Shown here: positions 1 to 5,534 of the stretch, piece after piece
Numbering within the stretch: position 1 is the stretch's first letter
Layout: every line of letters begins with the position of its first letter
Assembly (NCBI GenBank): GCA_964652975.1
Contig: CAZZCN010000141.1
Span: 1-5,682 of the forward strand
From: CAZZCN01 sp964652975
GTDB lineage: Bacteria > Bacillota > Clostridia > Saccharofermentanales > UBA5734
Direction: 5' to 3'
DNA: 5,682 bases
Notes under the pieces: model-generated
Seen by the model: only the letters and a program-made list of their open reading frames with translations
Databases searched by the model: none
What the model was told of the DNA's origin: nothing
Translations under genes and position numbers: made by a program

Positions 1-1524
1 CTCAGGTCAAACGGTACCTGGAGCCAGGAGTCGGACGGCAGCTATACACAGAGCTATCTGGGCGGTGGATGGTGTAATTTGTGGAACAAGTCAGCTCTCA
101 AAGAATCTTACAAAGCGACCGTTGATGTCAAGTTAATAAACGAAGGCACTTCGTCCGACTATCCTAAATTCGGCATGTATGCAGGTTATAAGGACAACGA
201 CAATTTTCTGCTTGTGATGTTTGATGTAAAATTCAATTCTTTTGCCTCATTTGCCAGGATAAGCGGCAAAGACAAGGGATGGAAAGCCTCTACCATCCCC
301 GCCGGAACCGATTTTAAAACTGCGAATGAATTGAAAGTCATAAAAATAGGCAACGAGTTTCGAATTTATGTGAATGGGTATCTGATTGCAATTGAGAATG
401 AACCGATTGACAAGGCACAGACAGGGTTTGTAACAGAAGACTGTGTTACATCATATAATAATTTCAAACTGGCCGAAACATCTGGTTTCGATATCTCAAA
501 GCCTTCGATCAGAAAGAGCGGGTTTGGCAACTCCGTTTCAGGGTCATTCCAGACGAACGGATGGAGCATTTCGAGCGAAAAGGTGAATCTCGACCTAATA
601 TACAGCGGGTGGAACAGCGTTTATTACGGTGATAGTCTTTCGAAAAACTATACATTCGAATTTGATATTCAATTAACTGAACTGGCGGAAGATGCCCAGT
701 ACCCTAAATACGGCACATATGCCTATTATGTAGATAAGGACAATTACATAGTCGCCATGTTTGACCCCAAATACAAACAATTTGTGTCCATGGAGAGAAA
801 AGCAGGGAAAGACAGTGAGTGGAAAGGCACAGCCGTAAACTTTGACTTTGATGGCCAATTGACCGTCAAATGCGTCAAGAATTCCGACCGGGTCTTTATC
901 TTTGCAAACGGCATCATGTATTATAATTACAAATGCAGCATACAGGGCGCACAGCCGGGGTTTGCCACATGGGAGTCAAGCGCATCGTACACGAAAATAT
1001 CATATAAAAATACTGCCGTCGCTACCGGTTACTTTGGAGTTTCAGCCGATGGTTCCGTCAGTGTAAATGGAAACTGGAGTTATGACGGTACTTTAAAGCA
1101 AACATATCTTGGGAAAGGATTGACATCTCTGTTCTATGGTTTAGACAAGAAAGATAAGTTCACAGCATCTGTGGACATCAGATTGATCAATTCCGGAATG
1201 TCCCTTTTCCCTAAATACGGTATTTATGCTGCAAATGCCTCGGCAAACACATTCATCTGGTTTTTCATACATCCTAAGGAATATATCGTATCCTCGTTCA
1301 CCAAGGTAAACGGAGTTGACAAAGGCTGGCAGACCGCCAAACTGCCTCTTGGATTTGATTTCAAAAGCTGGCACAGCATCAAATCGATAAAAGACGGGAA
1401 CAAGGTCAGCCTTGTAATTGATAATATTGTGTATTTAACAGTGGATGCGAAAATTGGCAATTCACAATTTGGATTTGTAACCGAGGATTGTGCGGCAGAA
1501 TATAAGAACCCGCTGTTTAAATAA
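1..1524 (+). CDS. 3' part of a multi-module protein with three tandem LamG/DUF1080-like beta-sandwich modules
   Basis: The frame is open from base 1, so the start codon lies upstream of the window; 507 codons are visible before TAA. An internal TTG at 79 has no role as a start because similar module sequence (NGTWSQESDGSYTQ) precedes it in frame. Three homologous units are visible, at about residues 3-160, 182-340 and 354-507. Each opens with an NG-x-W-S type motif (Trp7, Trp188, Trp359), then PK-[FY]-G-x-Y, a FDxK/FDPK/HPKE strand, a GKD/GVDKGW segment, and a closing GF-[VA]-T-[EW] motif; units 1 and 3 share GFVTEDC. This pattern resembles concanavalin-type modules (LamG, DUF1080) found behind catalytic domains in secreted clostridial glycosidases. 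I infer carbohydrate binding or domain spacing. No dockerin, SLH domain or sortase motif follows the third unit. Any catalytic domain would be upstream. The fold class is an estimate by eye; module repetition is directly seen. Confidence 0.85.
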   Translation, partial: LRSNGTWSQESDGSYTQSYLGGGWCNLWNKSALKESYKATVDVKLINEGTSSDYPKFGMYAGYKDNDNFLLVMFDVKFNSFASFARISGKDKGWKASTIPAGTDFKTANELKVIKIGNEFRIYVNGYLIAIENEPIDKAQTGFVTEDCVTSYNNFKLAETSGFDISKPSIRKSGFGNSVSGSFQTNGWSISSEKVNLDLIYSGWNSVYYGDSLSKNYTFEFDIQLTELAEDAQYPKYGTYAYYVDKDNYIVAMFDPKYKQFVSMERKAGKDSEWKGTAVNFDFDGQLTVKCVKNSDRVFIFANGIMYYNYKCSIQGAQPGFATWESSASYTKISYKNTAVATGYFGVSADGSVSVNGNWSYDGTLKQTYLGKGLTSLFYGLDKKDKFTASVDIRLINSGMSLFPKYGIYAANASANTFIWFFIHPKEYIVSSFTKVNGVDKGWQTAKLPLGFDFKSWHSIKSIKDGNKVSLVIDNIVYLTVDAKIGNSQFGFVTEDCAAEYKNPLFK

Positions 1525-1556
1525 AAGATTAGTCGGTTATTATTTAAAGTGAAGGA

Positions 1557-1572
1557 GAACCACAAATGGTTC
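1557..1572 (+). promoter_or_regulatory. Inverted repeat covering a six-codon mini-ORF start in the leader of the MORN gene
   Basis: GAACCA-CAAA-TGGTTC is a perfect 6-bp stem with a 4-base loop; A1556/T1573 extend it to 7 bp. No T-run follows, so it is a poor intrinsic terminator. A GAAGGAG box (1551-1557) sits 8 bases before ATG at 1566, which opens MVLMNI and a TGA stop (1566-1586). The stem would cover part of both the Shine-Dalgarno box and the ATG. It could be an operator, an attenuator-like leader, or chance. Confidence 0.35.
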
Positions 1573-1654
1573 TTATGAATATATGAGAGAGCCAAAAACG
1601 GTGTCTATATAAAATTAGAAGAACACAAAATGGTTCGTGTTATTTAAGGCTACT

Positions 1655-1660
1655 AGGAGG
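1655..1660 (+). promoter_or_regulatory. Ribosome binding site that fixes a TTG start
   Basis: A perfect AGGAGG lies 8 bases before TTG at 1669. No in-frame ATG occurs until well inside the MORN array, and only the TTG start keeps the complete lipoprotein signal peptide. Confidence 0.9.
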
Positions 1661-1668
1661 GTGTATCA

Positions 1669-3471
1669 TTGAAAAATTATAAGTTCCAATTTAAGCTGGG
1701 TTTGTCTTTTGTGGCCGTTTTTATTTTAGCTGTCCTGGCAGGATGTAATTTTGCGGATGGGAAATCCGATATTTCTACTATAAGTTCATCTTATACGTCT
1801 TCGCAGAATAGCGAAGTGAATTCAATTCCAGAAATTTCAACGGACACAAGCTCAGCGAGTTCATCTGCCACTTCCGGTTCTGAAAGCGAATCACCTGAAA
1901 ATTATACTGAAAGCTTAATTTTGAGCAATGGTGCTACATACAAGGGTGGACTAAAAAACAACCTGCCGGAGGGTCAGGGGAAGGCAGTATATTCGGATGG
2001 CGGTATATACAAAGGCGGCTGGCAAGGCGGAATCTGGGTAGGAAAAGGCGAATACAAATGGGTTAACGGTACAATATTTGCCGGTGTGATGACAGGAGTG
2101 CTTAACGGTAAAGGCGAAATTCGATTTCCTGACGGGATGAAGTATTCAGGCATGGTCGAAAATGGAACAGCAAAGGGAAGCGGAACATATTACTGGCCTG
2201 ACGGATCGTATTTCACAGGAATAATGAAGGCAAATCTTGCAGGCAACGGAACAATATACTACAAGGATAAGAATATTTATTCCGGAGAAGTTGTGCTTGG
2301 ACAGCCTTACGGAAAAGGTTCTATGAAATACCCTAACGGAGCGGTTTTCGAAGGAACCTTCAATGGATTTGCGTGGGTTGGGAAGGGCAGATATATCTGG
2401 AAGGATGGAGCCGTTTTTGACGGTGAAATGACAGGCATACTGAACGGGACAGGAAAGATAACATATAAGGACGGGATGACTTATACCGGTCCGGTTGTTG
2501 ATGGATTCCCAAAGGGTAAGGGAACATTTACCTGGCCTTCAGGAGAAACTTTTTCCGGTGATATCGACGGCATACTTAAGGGAAACGGAAAAATAACATA
2601 TAAAAGCGGGCATGTGTATAACGGTGAGGTTGTCAATGGGATACCGATGGGAGCAGGTGTGATGTCGTACCCTGACGGAGGCAATTTCACAGGAAAATTC
2701 GATGGATTTGCATGGACCGGCGAAGGCAAATATATATGGAAAACAGGCGAGACTTTTATCGGTATCATGACAGGATACATGGCAGGTAGCGGAACGATTG
2801 ATTATAGAAACGGTCATATATATGTAGGCGAGGTGATTGATGGAGCTCCCGGAGGACAAGGAAAACTGACATATCCGGATGGTGCCTATTACATTGGTGG
2901 ATTCAAAGGATTTTCGTGGTACGGGAACGGCAAATGCACTTTTGCCAACGGAGAGACTTTTGAAGGGAACATGACCGGGACGCTTACCGGTGTCGGAAAG
3001 TTTATCTACAATGACGGAATTGTCTATGACGGAAGCATAGTAAATGGAATTCCAAATGGAGAAGGTGTCATCACATATGCAGATGGAGCCACTTTTACGG
3101 GAATCATGACAGACAAGGGCACAGGCGTCGGAACGATAGACTATAAAAACGGACATATATACACAGGTAACGTTGTCAACAGCGCGCCTATGGGGCAAGG
3201 AAAGATGAAGTATCCCGACACATCGGTATATGAAGGGGGATTCAACGGGTACGCCTGGAGCGGACAGGGAGTCTACACATGGAAGACAGGTGAAACCTTC
3301 ACAGGTATTATGACAGCGATTTTAGCCGGCAATGGCACAATTGATTACAAAAACGGATATATATATACCGGCGCCGTTGTCAATGGACAGCCAAACGGAC
3401 AGGGAACGATGAAATACCCGAATGGAAGCACGGTTACCGGTAATTTTGTAAATGGCGTTTACAAGGGTTAA
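1669..3471 (+). CDS. Surface lipoprotein with 22 MORN repeats
   Basis: This 600-residue protein starts at TTG. Residues 1-25 form a lipoprotein signal peptide: basic N-terminus (K2, K5, K9), hydrophobic core, and lipobox L23-A24-G25-C26, so Cys26 should be lipidated and the protein anchored on the outer face of the membrane. Residues 27-84 are a Ser/Thr-rich, probably flexible tether. Residues 91-588 are 22 complete MORN repeats (YxGxxxxGxxxGxGxxxxxxG type), followed by a 12-residue partial repeat ending at the stop. No enzyme domain is present. MORN repeats are known to fold as stacked beta-hairpins and to serve in protein or lipid binding and scaffolding; in bacterial surface proteins their role is poorly defined. 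I infer a rigid surface rod or binding scaffold. The neighbours are polysaccharide-binding proteins, which makes a link to extracellular glycan use plausible but unproven. The gap to the upstream gene is 144 bases, with no clear promoter, so read-through from upstream is possible. Confidence 0.93.
   Translation: MKNYKFQFKLGLSFVAVFILAVLAGCNFADGKSDISTISSSYTSSQNSEVNSIPEISTDTSSASSSATSGSESESPENYTESLILSNGATYKGGLKNNLPEGQGKAVYSDGGIYKGGWQGGIWVGKGEYKWVNGTIFAGVMTGVLNGKGEIRFPDGMKYSGMVENGTAKGSGTYYWPDGSYFTGIMKANLAGNGTIYYKDKNIYSGEVVLGQPYGKGSMKYPNGAVFEGTFNGFAWVGKGRYIWKDGAVFDGEMTGILNGTGKITYKDGMTYTGPVVDGFPKGKGTFTWPSGETFSGDIDGILKGNGKITYKSGHVYNGEVVNGIPMGAGVMSYPDGGNFTGKFDGFAWTGEGKYIWKTGETFIGIMTGYMAGSGTIDYRNGHIYVGEVIDGAPGGQGKLTYPDGAYYIGGFKGFSWYGNGKCTFANGETFEGNMTGTLTGVGKFIYNDGIVYDGSIVNGIPNGEGVITYADGATFTGIMTDKGTGVGTIDYKNGHIYTGNVVNSAPMGQGKMKYPDTSVYEGGFNGYAWSGQGVYTWKTGETFTGIMTAILAGNGTIDYKNGYIYTGAVVNGQPNGQGTMKYPNGSTVTGNFVNGVYKG
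1939..3468 (+). repeat. MORN array with a three-type (A/B/C) super-repeat
   Basis: Repeats begin at residues 91, 114, 137, 159, 182, 204, 227, 250, 272, 295, 317, 340, 363, 385, 408, 431, 453, 476, 498, 521, 544 and 566, with a cap from 589. Type A (23 residues) looks like YxGxVVNGxPxGxGxMxYPDG. Type B (23) carries FNGFAWxGxGxYxWKTGE. Type C (22, one residue shorter before the GxG) looks like FTGIMTGxLxGxGTIDYKNG. The order is ABC AC / ABC AC / ABC / ABC AC / ABC A plus cap. One ABC-AC block is 113 residues (339 bp), and ABC alone is 68 residues (204 bp). Synonymous positions differ widely between copies, so the duplications are not recent. Confidence 0.85.
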
Positions 3472-3472
3472 A

Positions 3473-3487
3473 AACAATAATATTGTT
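3473..3487. promoter_or_regulatory. AT-only-type dyad just after the MORN gene stop
   Basis: AACAATA-A-TATTGTT has perfect 7-base arms around one base and starts two bases after the stop codon. The stem would be nearly all A-U and has no T-run, so it is weak as a terminator. Its right part, AATAATATTGTT (3476-3487), recurs exactly at 3594-3605, beside the promoter of the next gene. An operator is possible; chance in AT-rich DNA is also possible. Confidence 0.3.
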
Positions 3488-3504
3488 ATAAACAGAATGA
3501 TAAG

Positions 3505-3519
3505 CACAATATAATTGTG
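3505..3519. promoter_or_regulatory. Perfect palindrome upstream of the CBM-dockerin gene promoter
   Basis: CACAAT-ATA-ATTGTG has perfect 6-base arms and a 3-base centre. It lies 37 bases upstream of the -35 box. Its size and symmetry fit a binding site for a dimeric regulator, but I do not recognise the regulator family. The location suggests control of the downstream gene. Confidence 0.35.
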
Positions 3520-3556
3520 AAATAACACAAAAATAATAAATAAAAGTAATAAACTA

Positions 3557-3585
3557 TTGACAAAATAAACAAATAATTATACAAT
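3557..3585 (+). promoter_or_regulatory. Sigma-A-type promoter for the CBM-dockerin gene
   Basis: The -35 box TTGACA (3557-3562) is a perfect consensus match. It is followed by a 17-base spacer and the -10 box TACAAT (3580-3585, five of six consensus bases). Transcription should start near 3592, giving a leader of roughly 57 bases before ATG at 3649. The surrounding DNA is very AT-rich. This indicates that the gene has its own promoter rather than depending on the MORN gene. Confidence 0.75.
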
Positions 3586-3632
3586 AGCACTATAATAATA
3601 TTGTTGTATCAGGTTGAATTATTTAAAAATTT

Positions 3633-3639
3633 AAGGAGG
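3633..3639 (+). promoter_or_regulatory. Ribosome binding site that fixes the ATG at 3649
   Basis: AAGGAGG lies 9 bases before ATG. It rules out the in-frame TTG at 3601, which lies at the expected transcript 5' end and would add 16 residues in front of a complete signal peptide. Confidence 0.92.
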
Positions 3640-3648
3640 AACCTAAAA

Positions 3649-5409
3649 ATGAGAAAGAAAATATTGGCTTTAATTTTGACTTTAACATTAATGGCCACAT
3701 TAATCCCAGCCATTTCTGTGTCGGCACTAGACAGTGTAGGATTGGTTTTAGAGGCGGAGAACGCGACTCTCATAAGTGCTCCCGGGGGTGCGACCACTGC
3801 AGTTGCGTCCTACGATATTTCCTACGCTTCAGGCGGCAAGGCAGTTGCATATCTCGATGAAGCAGGCGATGCTGTCGAGTGGACAGTAACCGTTGATACC
3901 AGCGGAGTATATGAGCTTGAAATAGGTTACAACAAATGGTTCAATTTTTACGGCACACACAACCTTTATGTAAATGGAGTAATTCAGCCTGCTATCATTT
4001 ACGATCTTACTATTGAGTACCAGGGCGCAGACGTTCTTGCATTTGAGAAGACAAACGCATATGCAGCATTGAATGCAGGCGCTAATACCATAAAGATCGA
4101 AGCCGTTGCAAGCAACACTGTTATTGACCAGAACTGGCAGGAGCTTGATTACTTGAAGGTAACACGTAAGATAAATAACAGCTTTCACAGATATGAAGCC
4201 GAAAATGCTACATTAATAGAAGCATCTCCGGGGGTTGGCAATCCGGTTGCAGCCTATGATGATCCAACTGCATCGAATGGTAAGATGGTCGGCTCGCTTG
4301 ATCATGTCAATGATGCTGTAAATTTCGAGAATGTTACCGTGTCTGAGACAGGCATATACAAAATTCAATTTGTCTATGCTACCGGTGCTGATGGGGCGGA
4401 CTACAAGGTCTATACAAATGGAAGCACCACTTTCACTTCTTTGCTTGTCCATAAGACCGGCGGATGGTTCAATTATGCATCAGCTTTCATGTATCTGCCT
4501 TTGAACAAAGGCGTCAATAATATATATTTCGCTGTTTATGCCGGTGTAATTGATATAGATTACATAAATATTCTAAATATGTTGACTCCTGCAGCCACAA
4601 CTTATGAGGCCGAGAATGCCGCATATAATGGAACCTTGAATTCAAATGTATGGTCAACTGCATCAGGCGGATTATGTGTCGAGATGATACCGAATAATAT
4701 AATTGCATTCAATAATGTAACCGTTGCAACCGAAGGCGACTATGACATTGAAATTCGATATTCCAAATTTGTTGATCGAATTAATTGGTGGAATTACCAA
4801 AGATCGGTCAATAATGTATATGTTAATGGCAATTACCAGACAAACGCAAACTTTTACGATACACAGGACTGGATTTTCATGTCAAGCGTTTTCATAAAAT
4901 TACATTTAATTGCTGGAACCAATGCTGTTCAGTTCGACTGGGCAACAGGTTTCACTATGATTGATTGCATCAAAGTGTATACACCATATACTGTTGCATT
5001 TGGCAATTATAATTTATCCTCAAGCATCGTAACCAACATCGCTCCATCCACAACCGCAAGCACCTTCCTTGATGCTATTCTTATTGCAAATCAGACAAGC
5101 GTTACCCTGTCAAAGAACAGCACCCCTCTTGCAATGGGAAGCCTGGTAGGGACCGGGACAAGCATTCTAGTAAGCAAAGGCATCCAGAACACCAGCTATT
5201 CCATAGTGATTTACGGTGATGTGAGCGGAGACGGGGTTATATCAGTATCTGACATGCTTGCAGTCAAAAAACACCTGGTTGGACTAAACCTTCTAACCGG
5301 CGACTACCTTAAGGCAGGCAAGGTTACCAGACAATCCTCAATTGAAGTAGGCGACCTGGCAGCGATAAAATCAAATATATTAAAGATTTCAACCATATCT
5401 CAATCATAA
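3649..5409 (+). CDS. Secreted non-catalytic protein with three CBM6/CBM35-like modules and a C-terminal dockerin
   Basis: The protein has 586 residues. Residues 1-26 are a signal peptide (MRKK start, long Leu/Ile/Thr core, likely cleavage after SVSA). Three carbohydrate-binding modules follow, each opening with the EAEN motif typical of CBM6/CBM35: about residues 32-178 (E35), 181-316 (E183) and 318-447 (E320). They close on LDYLKV, IDYINI and IDCIKV strands, and have candidate ligand aromatics such as W273 and W408. The first module is longer, with an insertion before its last strands. Residues 448-521 form a Ser/Thr-rich beta-type linker ending in SIVIYGD, as often seen before clostridial dockerins. 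Residues about 522-583 are a type I dockerin. Its first loop is intact (D524, S526, D528, D535), while its second is degenerate (K558, T560, Q562 in place of acidic or Asn ligands; D569 kept). There is no glycosidase domain. The likely role is to bind a polysaccharide and dock to a cohesin-bearing scaffold or cell-surface protein; this is inferred. Confidence 0.9.
   Translation: MRKKILALILTLTLMATLIPAISVSALDSVGLVLEAENATLISAPGGATTAVASYDISYASGGKAVAYLDEAGDAVEWTVTVDTSGVYELEIGYNKWFNFYGTHNLYVNGVIQPAIIYDLTIEYQGADVLAFEKTNAYAALNAGANTIKIEAVASNTVIDQNWQELDYLKVTRKINNSFHRYEAENATLIEASPGVGNPVAAYDDPTASNGKMVGSLDHVNDAVNFENVTVSETGIYKIQFVYATGADGADYKVYTNGSTTFTSLLVHKTGGWFNYASAFMYLPLNKGVNNIYFAVYAGVIDIDYINILNMLTPAATTYEAENAAYNGTLNSNVWSTASGGLCVEMIPNNIIAFNNVTVATEGDYDIEIRYSKFVDRINWWNYQRSVNNVYVNGNYQTNANFYDTQDWIFMSSVFIKLHLIAGTNAVQFDWATGFTMIDCIKVYTPYTVAFGNYNLSSSIVTNIAPSTTASTFLDAILIANQTSVTLSKNSTPLAMGSLVGTGTSILVSKGIQNTSYSIVIYGDVSGDGVISVSDMLAVKKHLVGLNLLTGDYLKAGKVTRQSSIEVGDLAAIKSNILKISTISQS
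5218..5400 (+). other. Dockerin domain with one intact and one degenerate calcium loop
   Basis: The first F-hand, GDVSGDGVISVSDMLAVKKH, has Asp at loop positions 1, 5 and 12 and Ser at 3. The second, starting at GKVTRQSSIEVGDLAAIK, aligns by its VGDLAAIK helix but has Lys, Thr and Gln at loop positions 1, 3 and 5; only Glu566 (position 9) and Asp569 (position 12) could still bind calcium. The C-terminal ISTISQS resembles the short tail after the second helix in related clostridial proteins. Confidence 0.8.
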
Positions 5410-5441
5410 GTGAAATATTAAGCTGATTAAAACTTTAAAAA

Positions 5442-5482
5442 TGCAGGTTCGTGCACTTGATTTCAAGATGCACGAACTTGCA
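5442..5482. terminator. Long hairpin after the CBM-dockerin gene, possible terminator
   Basis: GCAGGTTCGTGCA (5443-5455) pairs with TGCACGAACTTGC (5469-5481), with one G-T wobble; T5442/A5482 extend it. The inner CTTG and CAAG (5456-5459 and 5464-5467) pair too, with A5468 bulged, giving a stem of about 18 bp. On the + strand no T-run follows, so termination there would be weak. On the - strand the stem is followed by ATTTTTAAAGTTTT, which is closer to an intrinsic terminator. A 3'-end stabiliser for the upstream mRNA is another reading. Confidence 0.5.
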
Positions 5483-5523
5483 AACAACTAAGATGCTAGT
5501 GTTTTAGAACACATAACAAAGTA

Positions 5524-5528
5524 AAGGG
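5524..5528 (+). promoter_or_regulatory. Weak ribosome binding site of the GH43-type gene
   Basis: AAGGG lies 6 bases before ATG at 5535. It is a shorter match than the sites of the two genes upstream. No convincing promoter is visible in 5410-5523, so the gene may rely on read-through past the hairpin. Confidence 0.55.
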
Positions 5529-5534
5529 AATAGA

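Noticed and set aside
1..78. Start of the first gene at TTG 79
   Set aside because: The frame is open to base 1, and the residues before 79 match the opening of the module seen again in units 2 and 3.
1585..1613. TATAAA at 1608 as a -10 box for the MORN gene
   Set aside because: The bases 17 upstream read GAGAGA, with no -35 match. A TATAAA alone is expected by chance in AT-rich DNA.
1525..1668. Riboswitch in the leader of the MORN gene
   Set aside because: I compared it by eye with cyclic-di-GMP-type and other common classes and found no conserved core. Only short hairpins are visible.
2539..3198. 219-codon open frame on the minus strand inside the MORN gene
   Set aside because: It is antisense to a protein with clear repeat structure and lipobox; its openness follows from the repeated codon pattern of the MORN array. 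Its product shows no recognisable domain.
1939..3468. Recent microsatellite-like or CRISPR-like DNA repeat in the MORN region
   Set aside because: The repetition is at protein level; codons differ widely between copies and there are no exact DNA repeats with unique spacers.
3601..3648. In-frame TTG at 3601 as the start of the CBM-dockerin protein
   Set aside because: It lies about where transcription should begin, has no Shine-Dalgarno box, and would put 16 residues before a complete signal peptide that has its own AAGGAGG and ATG.
5499..5512. GTGTT-TTAG-AACAC inverted repeat before the GH43-type gene
   Set aside because: A 5-bp stem without a T-run. It uses the same five-base arms as 1622-1641 but in reverse order, which is weak evidence for a shared operator.
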